The notes: generated by a model not told the origin, from the sequence alone. A stretch of 64,000 bases of DNA from CALKZN01 sp050633785 (GCA_050633785.1 JBOEHE010000039.1:45405-109404); one strand, 5' to 3'. Numbered from the stretch's first letter, positions 43,202-52,166 are shown. Numbers and translations: made by a program.

Positions 43202-43863
43202 GTCAGTCAATTGGTTGGAACCGTGATGAAATGGCCAAGCGGGCAGCTTTGGATATTCCGAATGGCTCATACGTTAATCTGGGCATTGGTATCCCTGAGA
43301 AAGTTGCTAAATATGTCCCTGAAGGGCGTGAGGTGGTGTATCACACTGAAAATGGCTTGCTTGGAATGGGGCCGGCGCCCGAATCGGGCATGGAAGACCC
43401 TGAATTGATTAATGCTGGGAAGCGGCAGGTGACAGCCGTTCCCGGGGCTGCATTCTTTCATCATGCCGATAGCTTTGCCATGATTCGCGGTGGGCATATT
43501 GATATTTGTGTTCTGGGCGCTATGCAGATATCTGCTGGCGGTGATCTGGCAAATTGGTCTACAGGAGCAAAAGATGCCATCCCAGCTGTTGGTGGTGCCA
43601 TGGATCTGGTTGCTGGAGTTAAAACGATCTTTATTATCACCCAACATTGCACAAAAAATGGCGACCCCAAACTACTGGAATCCTGCACCTACCCATTGAC
43701 TGGTCAAAAGGTAGTGAACCGTATCTACACTGACCTGGCGGTCATTTCAATCATCGATGGTGTCATGGTCGTTGAGGAATTGGCTCCAGGAGTGGACTTT
43801 AGCTATGTTCAGCACAGAACCGCTTGTGAGCTGAAAGTCAGTGATCAACTGATGACGGCATAA
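43198..43863 (+). CDS. 3-oxoacid CoA-transferase subunit B (PcaJ-like)
   Basis: A 221-residue beta subunit, overlapping subunit A by 4 bp (ATGA). It has 'YVNLGIGIPEKVAKYVP', the catalytic Glu of 'HTENGLLGMGPAP', 'SFAMIRGGHIDICVLGAMQ' and 'GGAMDLVAGVK', all typical of PcaJ/ScoB. The Glu carries the CoA thioester during the reaction. It completes the transferase with the preceding gene. Confidence 0.9.
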   Translation: MSQSIGWNRDEMAKRAALDIPNGSYVNLGIGIPEKVAKYVPEGREVVYHTENGLLGMGPAPESGMEDPELINAGKRQVTAVPGAAFFHHADSFAMIRGGHIDICVLGAMQISAGGDLANWSTGAKDAIPAVGGAMDLVAGVKTIFIITQHCTKNGDPKLLESCTYPLTGQKVVNRIYTDLAVISIIDGVMVVEELAPGVDFSYVQHRTACELKVSDQLMTA

Positions 43864-43898
43864 ACCGAGATAACGATTGAGAAAATAAAAGAAGATTG

Positions 43899-45227
43899 AT
43901 GATGCAAACAGATATGAGACAACAGTCTAAGAGTGCTGATTTATATGAGAAGGCCTTGAGTTTGATGCCCGGCGGTTGCAGTCGTAATACAATTTTGCGT
44001 AAACCGCATCCTTTGTATGTAGACCATGCTCAAGGGTGTTATGTGACCGACATCGATGGAGTTAGACGTATCGATTTTGCCAACAATGTGGCTTCATTGA
44101 TTCATGGTCATGCGCACCCGGCAATTACCGAAGCAGTCACGGCGCAGTTAAGCAAAGGCACGGCATTTACTTTGGGAACAGAAGTAGAAGTGAACTACGC
44201 ACAGTATTTATGTGATAGAAATGTCGGTTTTGAAAAAATACGTTTTGTAAACTCTGGCACGGAAGCGGTAATGAGTTGTCTGAAAGCGGCACGTGCATAC
44301 ACGGGCAAGCCCAAGGTTGCCAAAGTAGAGGGTGCATATCATGGTATTTATGATTATGCAGAAGTCAGCCAGACAGCAAAACCCGACAACTGGGGCGACA
44401 TTGACCAACCAAGCAGTGTGCCTGTTTCACATGGTACACCAGCATCCGCGCTCAATGATGTGGTTGTTATTCCGTTTAACGATGTAGAACGAGCCATTAC
44501 TATTTTAGATCAACATGCAGATGAATTGGCTTGTGTTCTGATTGATCTTATTCCACATCGTGTCGGTCTGATACCAGCTTCAGCTGAGTTTGTACAAGCC
44601 CTAAGACAGTGGACGCAGAAAAATAATGCTTTATTGGTTTTCGATGAGGTGGTTACTTTTCGAGTTGCTTACAGCGGTGCTCAAGAACTTTATAAGGTTC
44701 AACCAGACTTGACAGCGATGGGAAAAATGATTGGCGGTGGTTTTCCAGTTGGTGCTCTGGCAGGGAGGGCAGAGGTTATGGAGGTAATGAATCCGCTGGC
44801 CAGTAAGGTCTTATTTCCCCATTCTGGCACATTTTCAGCCAACCCTGTGAGTATGATAGCAGGCTTTACAGCTATGCAGTTGTTTGATCAGGATGCTGTC
44901 AAACGGTTGAATCGATTGGCTGATCGGGCGCGTAATGGTTTGACTGAGGCTATAAAAATAGCTGATATACCAGCTTGTGTAAGCGGTTCTGGTTCAATGT
45001 TCAGAGTGCACATGAAACAACAGGCACCAAGTAATTATCGCGATGGTTTTGCGACACCTGCAGAAAACAAAAGGCTCAAAGTGCTACTGGATCACTTATT
45101 TGATAATGGCATTATGGTGATTGATACTTGCACTGCAATGTTGTCAACAGTGATGAATGAAGCTGATATAGATACTCTGTGTGAAGTTGCTCTAAGTGGT
45201 TTCAGAAAAGTGCAGGGGATGCAATAA
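43899..45227 (+). CDS. Class III aminotransferase, HemL / beta-amino acid transaminase-like
   Basis: A 442-residue PLP enzyme like glutamate-1-semialdehyde aminomutase: 'LMPGGCSRNTI', 'RIDFANNVASLIHGHAHP', 'FVNSGTEAVMSCLKAARAYTGK', 'VFDEVVTFR' and the PLP Lys276 in 'MGKMIGGGFPVGA'. HemL-like enzymes outside haem synthesis include the beta-phenylalanine (beta-amino acid) aminotransferases. Its place between a CoA-transferase and a thiolase makes a role in deaminating a beta-amino acid to a 3-oxo acid likely. ATG 43899 is used; ATG 43902 is equally possible. A true HemL role is less likely in this operon. Confidence 0.82.
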   Translation: MMQTDMRQQSKSADLYEKALSLMPGGCSRNTILRKPHPLYVDHAQGCYVTDIDGVRRIDFANNVASLIHGHAHPAITEAVTAQLSKGTAFTLGTEVEVNYAQYLCDRNVGFEKIRFVNSGTEAVMSCLKAARAYTGKPKVAKVEGAYHGIYDYAEVSQTAKPDNWGDIDQPSSVPVSHGTPASALNDVVVIPFNDVERAITILDQHADELACVLIDLIPHRVGLIPASAEFVQALRQWTQKNNALLVFDEVVTFRVAYSGAQELYKVQPDLTAMGKMIGGGFPVGALAGRAEVMEVMNPLASKVLFPHSGTFSANPVSMIAGFTAMQLFDQDAVKRLNRLADRARNGLTEAIKIADIPACVSGSGSMFRVHMKQQAPSNYRDGFATPAENKRLKVLLDHLFDNGIMVIDTCTAMLSTVMNEADIDTLCEVALSGFRKVQGMQ

Positions 45228-45250
45228 GATGCGAAGCATAGGTGTTTGAG

Positions 45251-46450
45251 ATGAAAGATGTTTTTATCTGTGATGCAGTTCGTACTCCGATAGGTCGTTA
45301 TGGTGGTGCCTTATCAGCTGTGAGGGCGGATGACTTGGCGGCCTTGCCTGTTTCAGAGCTCTTGAAACGTAATGCCAGCTTAAACCCTGAGTTCATAGAT
45401 GATGTGGTATTAGGCTGTGCCAACCAATCTGGAGAAGACAACCGAAATGTGGCTCGCATGGCTGCTTTATTGGCAGGTTTGCCGGTGACTGTTGCTGGCA
45501 GCACAATCAACCGTCTGTGTGGTTCAGGTTTGAATGCTGTAGGTATTGCAGCCAATTCAATACGTTCGGATGAGGCTGATATTGTGATTGCCGGTGGGGT
45601 TGAAAGCATGTCCAGAGCGCCTTTTGTTATGAGCAAGTCCAATTCAGCATTTGATCGCTCTGCGCAGATGTATGATACAACAATGGGCTGGCGTTTTATT
45701 AATCAAAAAATGGAACAGCTTTATGGTGTTGATAGCATGCCGCAAACGGCACAGAACCTGAGCGAGAAATTTTCCATCAGCCGGGAAGATCAGGATGCTT
45801 TCGCATTTTGGAGTCAGAGCAAAACAGCCGCTGCTCAAAAGCAGGGCCGGTTTATTGATGAAACAGTCTCTGTATCAGTTACAAAACGTAAAGGGCAGGA
45901 AACCGTTGTTGTGCGTGATGAACATCCTAGGCCAACTCAGAAGGACATTTTGGCTGGATTGCGACCGATTTTGCCAGGAAGCTCTATCACCGCTGGAAAT
46001 TCCTCGGGGCTGAATGATGGTGCTGCAGCATTGCTGCTGGCTTCTGAGGTAGGTTTGGCACAACAGAATTTGACGCCAAAGGCCAGAGTCTTGGGCATGG
46101 CGGTTGCGGGCGTTGAACCTGAGTTTATGGGTATTGGCCCGGTTCCAGCCACACAAAAACTGTTGGCTCGCCTGAAACTGACTATGGATGATATGGACAT
46201 TATCGAGTTGAACGAAGCGTTTGCAGCACAGGCTCTGGCTTGCACCAGGCAATTGGGTCTTAATGATGATGACTCACGGGTAAACCCTCAAGGAGGCGCA
46301 ATTGCATTAGGACACCCTCTGGGTATGAGTGGTGCACGTTTAATAACAACTGCAATGTACCAGTTGCATAACACCAATAAACAACGGGCACTGTGTGCCA
46401 TGTGTATTGGTGTTGGACAGGGAATTGCCATGGTGATCGAACGCACCTGA
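45251..46450 (+). CDS. Acetyl-CoA acyltransferase (thiolase), PcaF-like
   Basis: A 399-residue thiolase beginning 'MKDVFICDAVRTPIGRYGG' with active-site Cys90 ('NRLCGSG'), 'GVESMSRAPFVM', 'WRFINQKMEQLYGVDSMPQTA', 'NEAFAAQ', 'GGAIALGHPLGMSGAR' and the second Cys in 'CAMCIGVGQG'. It is most like beta-ketoadipyl-CoA thiolase. That enzyme class splits 3-oxo-dicarboxylyl-CoA, giving acetyl-CoA plus a dicarboxylyl-CoA. ATG 45251 follows AGGTG; a GTG 9 bases upstream is less likely. No other protocatechuate-pathway gene is in the window. Confidence 0.9.
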   Translation: MKDVFICDAVRTPIGRYGGALSAVRADDLAALPVSELLKRNASLNPEFIDDVVLGCANQSGEDNRNVARMAALLAGLPVTVAGSTINRLCGSGLNAVGIAANSIRSDEADIVIAGGVESMSRAPFVMSKSNSAFDRSAQMYDTTMGWRFINQKMEQLYGVDSMPQTAQNLSEKFSISREDQDAFAFWSQSKTAAAQKQGRFIDETVSVSVTKRKGQETVVVRDEHPRPTQKDILAGLRPILPGSSITAGNSSGLNDGAAALLLASEVGLAQQNLTPKARVLGMAVAGVEPEFMGIGPVPATQKLLARLKLTMDDMDIIELNEAFAAQALACTRQLGLNDDDSRVNPQGGAIALGHPLGMSGARLITTAMYQLHNTNKQRALCAMCIGVGQGIAMVIERT

Positions 46451-46645
46451 CTGAATAGATGATCCGTTTGGTCTGGTGTTCGCACTGCTCCAAGTCTGGC
46501 TTGATTTTCCAGCCGAATAATCTGCGGACTTTGTTTTTATTTCCGTATTTACCTCAGTATTTGCACCACTAATAAGCAGCACATTTTGGCTGACTCCTGA
46601 CAAACTAGTGTTATCAATAACGATACATTAGCAGGAAAATTGTTT

Positions 46646-47671
46646 ATGGCTGTAATCAGAATAGTCACCCAGAATGATCTGGAAGGTTTGGTGGCATTGG
46701 CAAACACAGTAGATGGGTATATGACGACTATGCCTAATAATGCTGCAGCCATGCAGGAACGTATTTCTCAAGCTCTGGCCAGTGTTGACAACACTGTCAA
46801 CATGCCCGGCAGTGAGGTGTACCTATTCGTCTTGGAAGAGCAGAAGCAGATTATTGGTATTTCGGCAGTCTATGCCGCTGTTGGTATTGATCGGCCTTTC
46901 TACAGCTACCGTGTTACGCATTTATCCACTGTATCTCCTGATGTTGGAGTGCGCAATGAAATAGATATTCTGAATCTTGTCAATGATTTTAATGGTTGCA
47001 GTGAAATGGCAACTTTGTTTCTGCATCAGGAAAAGCGTGGTGGTGGACGAGGGGTTTTGTTGTCGTATGCACGACTGATGTTTATGGCCGCGCACCGGGC
47101 GCGTTTTTCTGATCGGGTCATGGCTGAGATTCGTGGCTGGACGGATGAAGAGGGCCATTCGCCTTTCTGGGAAGCTGTTGGCAAACAATTTTTCAAAATG
47201 GATATGGGCGAGGCTGATAAACGCAGTGGAGAAGAATTTCAGTTTATGGCAGACCTGATGCCAAAGTTTCCAATTTACATTGATTTATTACCTCAGTCAG
47301 CACAAGACGTCATAGCACAACCGCATAACTCAGCAAAAGGTGCGCTAAAAATGTTGCAACATCAGGGTTTTCGCTATCAAGGGCAGGTGGATATATTTGA
47401 TGCAGGTATTTGCGTTGAAGCCTGGCTGGATGACTTAAAACTTATGCGGGAAGTGCGCCATCTAAGCCTGCAATCTACCACAGCAATAAACACGGAAAAC
47501 AAAGAATACGCCTTAGTGGCTAATCCCTCTCTTGAACAATTCAGAGTAGTTAATACATCGATTTCCTATGCAGCAAATTGGAATGATGCTCAGAGCATTT
47601 TTGTGGCTCCGCATATTTTGGACGATTTACATTTATCCGAGGGTGAACAAGCCTTGGTTTACCGACTTTAG
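46646..47671 (+). CDS. astA: Arginine N-succinyltransferase
   Basis: A 341-residue GNAT-related enzyme: 'IRIVTQNDLEGLVALA', 'YSYRVTHLSTVSPDVGV', 'MATLFLHQEKRGGGRGVLLSYARLMFMAAHRARF', 'AEIRGWTDEEGHSPFWEAVGKQFFKMDM' and 'LMPKFPIYIDLLPQSAQDVI' match AstA along its length. It transfers succinyl from succinyl-CoA to the alpha-amino group of arginine, the first step of the AST pathway. A 195-bp gap to the thiolase may hold a second promoter. AGGA precedes ATG 46646. Confidence 0.92.
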   Translation: MAVIRIVTQNDLEGLVALANTVDGYMTTMPNNAAAMQERISQALASVDNTVNMPGSEVYLFVLEEQKQIIGISAVYAAVGIDRPFYSYRVTHLSTVSPDVGVRNEIDILNLVNDFNGCSEMATLFLHQEKRGGGRGVLLSYARLMFMAAHRARFSDRVMAEIRGWTDEEGHSPFWEAVGKQFFKMDMGEADKRSGEEFQFMADLMPKFPIYIDLLPQSAQDVIAQPHNSAKGALKMLQHQGFRYQGQVDIFDAGICVEAWLDDLKLMREVRHLSLQSTTAINTENKEYALVANPSLEQFRVVNTSISYAANWNDAQSIFVAPHILDDLHLSEGEQALVYRL

Positions 47672-47691
47672 ACTATTTAACTGTAAAGATC

Positions 47692-49029
47692 ATGATTGAA
47701 AAAATGACAGATTATTGTGAAGTGAATTTTGATGGCCTGGTAGGGCCAACCCATAACTATGGCGGCTTATCAGTAGGCAATGTTGCTTCTATGAGCCATG
47801 GAGGCAAGACCTCCAATCCTCAGGCTGCTGCTTTGCAAGGCTTGCAGAAAATGCGCTTTTTACTGGACAAGGGCTTAACTCAGGCAGTGTTACCGCCGCA
47901 TGCTAGACCGGATGTGGCTAGTTTGCATCAACTGGGATTTGCTGGCAGCGACACACAAATAGTGAATAAGGCTGGCAGCAATCCTGCATTATTAGCCAAC
48001 ATCATGTCAGCTTCTGCTATGTGGACTGCTAATGCAGCCACGGTTTCGCCAGGACCTGATACACAGGATGGTCACTTGCACCTTACTGCAGCTAATTTGA
48101 ACAGCACTTTTCATCGGTCCATTGAATGCCAGCAGACTAGTCGTATTCTGCGAAGAATATTCGAAAATGACAGCCACTTTTGTGTGCATGAGCCTGTGCT
48201 GCAACACCCATGTTTTGGTGATGAAGGTGCTGCTAATCATGGGCGTTTATGTGACGGACATGGTAAACAAGGTGTTGAATTGTTTGTTTTTGGCCGTCAG
48301 GCATTTGAGAAAAGCACGAGTCAATTTCCCCGTCGCCAGGCTCTGGAAGCTTCTCAAGCAGTAGCTAAAAAACATCAACTGGCTAGCAATTCAACACTGT
48401 TTCTGCGTCAGAGTGCGGCTGCTATTGATGCTGGAGCTTTTCATAATGATGTTGTGTCGGTTTGCAATGAACAGGTTTTCCTATTGCATGAAAAGACGTT
48501 TGAGGATCAGTCAGGTTCCCTGGAACAAATAAGCGCTGCTTGTGAGTTTGATCCGTGTTATCTGGAAATTTCAGAGGAAGAAGTGCCTTTGACTGATGTT
48601 ATCTCTTCCTATCTGTTTAATGGGCAACTGTTGACCATGCCCGACGGCACAATGGCATTATTGGTTCCCCAGGATGTCCAAGACAACCCCAGAACTCTTG
48701 CCTGCGTCAACCGCCTGAAGAGCGAAGATAACCCGATACAGCAGGTCTTTTTCATGAACTTACGGGAAAGCATGCATAACGGGGGAGGGCCTGCTTGCTT
48801 GAGATTGCGAGTAGCCATGAGCAAGAAGCAAATAGCCGCTTTGTCGGGGGCTGTTGTGCTCGATAATCATAAAATTGACCAATTAGAAGCGCTGGTCAGG
48901 CAATACTATCGTACAGAGCTGTCTCCAGGTGATCTGGCTGACCCGGATTTCGTGACGGACAGTTTTACTGCCTTGGATGCAATAGCCCAGTGTTTGGAAT
49001 TGGGAGCCATTTATGATTTTCAAATGTGA
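47692..49029 (+). CDS. astB: N-succinylarginine dihydrolase
   Basis: A 445-residue enzyme with the AstB signatures 'EVNFDGLVGPTHNYGGLS', 'GDEGAANHGRLC', 'VYGRQAFE'-like 'VFGRQAFE' and the catalytic Cys369 in 'NGGGPACLRLRV'. It converts N2-succinylarginine to N2-succinylornithine, CO2 and two NH3. ATG 47692 is used; ATG 47704 is also possible. It is 20 bp after astA and overlaps astE by 17 bp. Confidence 0.94.
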   Translation: MIEKMTDYCEVNFDGLVGPTHNYGGLSVGNVASMSHGGKTSNPQAAALQGLQKMRFLLDKGLTQAVLPPHARPDVASLHQLGFAGSDTQIVNKAGSNPALLANIMSASAMWTANAATVSPGPDTQDGHLHLTAANLNSTFHRSIECQQTSRILRRIFENDSHFCVHEPVLQHPCFGDEGAANHGRLCDGHGKQGVELFVFGRQAFEKSTSQFPRRQALEASQAVAKKHQLASNSTLFLRQSAAAIDAGAFHNDVVSVCNEQVFLLHEKTFEDQSGSLEQISAACEFDPCYLEISEEEVPLTDVISSYLFNGQLLTMPDGTMALLVPQDVQDNPRTLACVNRLKSEDNPIQQVFFMNLRESMHNGGGPACLRLRVAMSKKQIAALSGAVVLDNHKIDQLEALVRQYYRTELSPGDLADPDFVTDSFTALDAIAQCLELGAIYDFQM

Positions 49030-50071
49030 GACTGAATCTGAGGCCAAGGCTTTGTTGTTGCAACAAGGTTTTCTCGCTTTTACACGTCAGCAATTTTTGA
49101 CTGCTGATCGTTCTGAAGTGTCTTTCTGTTTGCCTGAAGGTGTTCGCTGTCATGTGTTGGACATTGGTGTTCTGCAGTTTGAACCAGCAAGGCCTGACAT
49201 GGCAGCTGGGGGAACTGATTTAATTCTGTCGTGTGGTGTGCATGGCAATGAAACTGGCCCGATAGAAATGCTGGATCGTATTGTGAGCCAGATACTCAAT
49301 AGCACTACAAAGCTTGGCAACCGCCTGCTTTGCATCATTGGTAATCCGAAAGCTGTTGCACAACAACAGCGCTTTTCACAGGAGAATCTAAACCGTCTGT
49401 TCAATGCCGGTCATAAGAACAAATCCAGTTATGAAGCGGGCAGAGCCAAAACTCTGGAACGACATGTTGATTCCTTTTTTGTCTCTAGTGAATGTGCAGG
49501 GACGAAGCGTGTTCACTACGATTTGCACACCGCGATTCGAGCGTCAAAATACCCTCAATTTGTTGTTTACCCATATGCTGATGGTGCTGGTTTCGATACA
49601 TCGGCACTGGCTTTTTTCAAACACAGCGGGATCAATACGGTATTGCTGTCTCATCAGCCCAGCCATACTTTTTCCTATTTCTCCAGCCATGTTTATCAGG
49701 CTGAATCATTTACTGTCGAATTAGGGCGAGTCAGGCCATTTGGAGAAAATGATCTTGATGACTTCGATTTGATTCAGAGAAATTTACTGTCCTTGATTGC
49801 TGGTGAGGTGTTGAATTTGCCTGACTTTGACAATAATGATTTTCATATCTTTGCCGTAAAACATGAATTACTGAAACAGTCCGAGCAATTTGTATTGAAT
49901 CTGGCGGCTGATGTGCCGAATTTCCACCAGCTGCCCAATAACTATGTACTAACTGATGATACTGATGGTGGCTATCAGGTGCAGCATGATGATGAGGCCA
50001 TTGTTTTTCCTAATGCCAAGGTGCCCGTGGGGCAGCGTGTTGGCTTGATCATTCACAAAACAGAGCTTTAA
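49013..50071 (+). CDS. astE: Succinylglutamate desuccinylase
   Basis: A 352-residue zinc carboxypeptidase-like enzyme of the AstE/aspartoacylase group: zinc ligands in 'CGVHGNETGPIEML' and the His of 'YDLHTAIRAS', with the catalytic Glu in 'TVELGRVRPFG'. It splits N2-succinylglutamate into succinate and glutamate, the last step of the AST pathway. Its start lies inside the end of astB. The usual middle genes astC and astD are absent; instead argC- and argB-like genes follow 33 bp downstream. Confidence 0.92.
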   Translation: MIFKCETESEAKALLLQQGFLAFTRQQFLTADRSEVSFCLPEGVRCHVLDIGVLQFEPARPDMAAGGTDLILSCGVHGNETGPIEMLDRIVSQILNSTTKLGNRLLCIIGNPKAVAQQQRFSQENLNRLFNAGHKNKSSYEAGRAKTLERHVDSFFVSSECAGTKRVHYDLHTAIRASKYPQFVVYPYADGAGFDTSALAFFKHSGINTVLLSHQPSHTFSYFSSHVYQAESFTVELGRVRPFGENDLDDFDLIQRNLLSLIAGEVLNLPDFDNNDFHIFAVKHELLKQSEQFVLNLAADVPNFHQLPNNYVLTDDTDGGYQVQHDDEAIVFPNAKVPVGQRVGLIIHKTEL

Positions 50072-50104
50072 GGTTCTGATGAACAACGATAAAAGAGAGT
50101 ACTT

Positions 50105-51163
50105 ATGAAAAAAACTAAAGTATCCATCATTGGCGGTGCAGGCTATGGTGCGGCTGAAATTCTGCGGCATTTACTGGTGCGCAATGATGTGGAAGTAGTC
50201 AGGATTGCCAGCAAAGACTATGTTGGTGAGTCAGTCAGCAAAGTGCATCGAGCTCTAGCGGGCTACGACGATTTGGTTCTGCAAGATATTTCACCCAGGG
50301 AATGCGCTGATGGTGTTGATATCGTTTTTCTGGCTATGCCGCATATTATTACAGCAAAAGTGGCTATGGAGCTGTTTGACCTTGATGTTCGTATTGTTGA
50401 TTTGTCCGGAGACTTTCGCTTGCAAAAGTTGTTGGATTATCAACGGGATTATGCCCCGGAACACCCTTGTCCAGAACGCCTGGGCAGTTTTGTTTACGGT
50501 ATGCCAGAGCTAAATGTTGATGCGATTAAAAGCGCGAAACACGTTGCCAGTCCTGGCTGTTTTGCAACGGCAATAGCCTTGGGTTTATTACCGCTTGCAG
50601 ATGCTGGTTTATTGAATGAAGCAATCATCAGAAATGTGTCGATGACGGGTTCATCGGGTTCAGGTGTTCGCCCCCAGCCAGGCACACACCATGCGCTCAG
50701 AGTGAATAATCTGAAGGCTTATAAAGTTCTACACCACCAACACCGGGCTGAGATTGTGCAAACGATCAGCAGTGCGGGTGCACGTAATGTTGCATTGGAC
50801 TTTGTCCCTGTATCAGCGCCTCTGGTGCGTGGAATTCTTGCGGTTTCACAAATGGATATGCCAAAGGGCTATGATGCTGATAGCATCCAAGAGATTTTTC
50901 AGGCCTATTATTGTGACAATTCTCTGATTTGTGTCATGCCGATTGGCGTTTCTCCCGAGGTGATGCCAGTTGCCGGCACAGCCAGAGCTGAGGTTGGGAT
51001 CACAGTTAGAGTGGATGAAACTACTGGTGTGCAGACATTATGTTGTATCAGTGCCATTGATAACCTGATCAAAGGTGGTGCTGGTCAAGCGATACAAAGC
51101 TTTAATCTTATGACTGGTAAACCACAGAATTTTGGTCTGGATATGCCAGGACTGTGGCCATGA
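50105..51163 (+). CDS. argC: N-acyl-gamma-glutamyl-phosphate reductase, ArgC family
   Basis: A 352-residue reductase with 'SIIGGAGYGAAEILRHLL' (NADP loop), 'DLSGDFRL', the catalytic Cys152 in 'SPGCFATAIALGLLPLA', and 'KAYKVLHHQHRAEI'. Length and motifs are normal. The PGCFAT and HQH..EI patterns remind me of the Bacteroidetes ArgC, which acts on N-succinyl intermediates; this is from memory. In biosynthesis it makes the semialdehyde from the acyl phosphate. Linked to astA, astB and astE, it may run in reverse, oxidising N-succinylglutamate semialdehyde with phosphate to the acyl phosphate. It overlaps argB by 4 bp. Confidence 0.88.
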   Translation: MKKTKVSIIGGAGYGAAEILRHLLVRNDVEVVRIASKDYVGESVSKVHRALAGYDDLVLQDISPRECADGVDIVFLAMPHIITAKVAMELFDLDVRIVDLSGDFRLQKLLDYQRDYAPEHPCPERLGSFVYGMPELNVDAIKSAKHVASPGCFATAIALGLLPLADAGLLNEAIIRNVSMTGSSGSGVRPQPGTHHALRVNNLKAYKVLHHQHRAEIVQTISSAGARNVALDFVPVSAPLVRGILAVSQMDMPKGYDADSIQEIFQAYYCDNSLICVMPIGVSPEVMPVAGTARAEVGITVRVDETTGVQTLCCISAIDNLIKGGAGQAIQSFNLMTGKPQNFGLDMPGLWP

Positions 51164-52008
51164 TCGACAAAGCCATAAAAAACACTGTCAAACGTCGTTT
51201 GGCAGTGGTCAAAGTGGGCGGTGATATCCTGCTGGATGATATACAAAGAGAAGGTCTGGCGGTCAATGTCAGGTCTTTACTTGACGATGACTGGCAAGTA
51301 ATTATTCTGCACGGAGGGGGACCCCAGGTAAATCGTCTACAGGGTCAATTGGGCATAGAACCGAATAAAGTGCAGGGTCGTCGAATTACATCGAAAAACG
51401 ATCTGAAAGTGGTCAAGCAGGCTATTGCAGGTGAAGTTAACGTTGATCTGGTTTCTGTTTTGACTCGCCAAGGAGTCAATGCTTTTGGTTGCCATGGTGC
51501 TTCAGGCCAATTGATTCAAGCTGTTAAGCGACCACCAATGCTAATGCCTGAAATGAGTAATGAGGCCATTGATTTTGGTGAGGTTGGTGATGTTGTCGGT
51601 GTCAATTCTGCCTTATTAACGTCTTTATTGACCGCAGGTGTAGTGCCCGTTATTGCGACATTAGGTGCTGATGTCAGCGGGCGTATATTCAACATCAATG
51701 CGGACACAACTGTGGTCAAAATTGCTGAAAACATGTCAGCTGATATGCTTTTGTTAGTGACGGCTGTTGGAGCCATATACCGGGATATTAATGATCCCGC
51801 ATCACGCATCCCAGCAATGCACAGCAAAGTGGCTGATGATTATATCCGTCAAAAAGTCATTCAGGGAGGCATGGTTCCCAAGGTGGAAGAGGCCTTTCGT
51901 TTGCTGCAGGAAGGCATTGAGCGAGTGGTCATCCTGTCGGCCAGTAAGCCTGATGCTTTCGCCTCTGTGGCCAAAGGTGAAAATCGCTACGGCACAATCT
52001 TGCATTAG
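51160..52008 (+). CDS. argB: N-acylglutamate kinase, ArgB family
   Basis: A 282-residue amino-acid kinase: 'AVVKVGGDILLDD', 'VIILHGGGPQVNRLQGQLGI', 'KVQGRRIT', 'FGCHGASGQLI' and 'GTAR'-equivalent 'INADTTVVKIAENM', ending 'GMVPKVEEAFRLLQEGIERVVIL' typical of ArgB. The ATG at 51160 overlaps the argC stop (ATGA). The biosynthetic reaction phosphorylates acetylglutamate. In this operon it may work in the other direction, moving phosphate from N-succinylglutamyl phosphate to ADP. No argA, argJ, argD, argE or argF is nearby. Confidence 0.88.
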   Translation: MIDKAIKNTVKRRLAVVKVGGDILLDDIQREGLAVNVRSLLDDDWQVIILHGGGPQVNRLQGQLGIEPNKVQGRRITSKNDLKVVKQAIAGEVNVDLVSVLTRQGVNAFGCHGASGQLIQAVKRPPMLMPEMSNEAIDFGEVGDVVGVNSALLTSLLTAGVVPVIATLGADVSGRIFNINADTTVVKIAENMSADMLLLVTAVGAIYRDINDPASRIPAMHSKVADDYIRQKVIQGGMVPKVEEAFRLLQEGIERVVILSASKPDAFASVAKGENRYGTILH

Positions 52009-52051
52009 TTTCACAGGTAGTCACAAAAAAGCGAATTGAGAATAAAAAAAT

Positions 52052-52087
52052 CAGCTTGGTTAAAAGGTATTGTTTTTAACCAAGCTG
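52052..52087. terminator. Strong terminator after the aminomutase/arginine operon
   Basis: CAGCTTGGTTAAAA (52052-52065) pairs perfectly over 14 bp with TTTTAACCAAGCTG (52074-52087). An A-run upstream and T-rich bases downstream let it act in both directions, 43 bp after the argB stop. Confidence 0.9.
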
Positions 52088-52166
52088 GTTTATTTGACAT
52101 TCAAAAGTGATAGCTGTTTTTCATTTGGAAATGTCGAGCTTTCAGTCATACACTACTGAGAACTTA

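Noticed and set aside
43899..45227. Haem biosynthesis gene hemL
   Set aside because: The resemblance is to the family, but the operon context is amino acid degradation and HemL-like beta-amino acid transaminases are known.
40597..46450. Classical lysine fermentation pathway (KamA, KamDE, Kdd, Kce)
   Set aside because: No beta-lysine mutase, diaminohexanoate dehydrogenase or cleavage enzyme genes are present, and the lysine-binding aspartates seem absent.
42491..46450. Protocatechuate (beta-ketoadipate) pathway operon
   Set aside because: The CoA-transferase and thiolase are PcaIJF-like, but no ring-cleavage or lactone genes accompany them.
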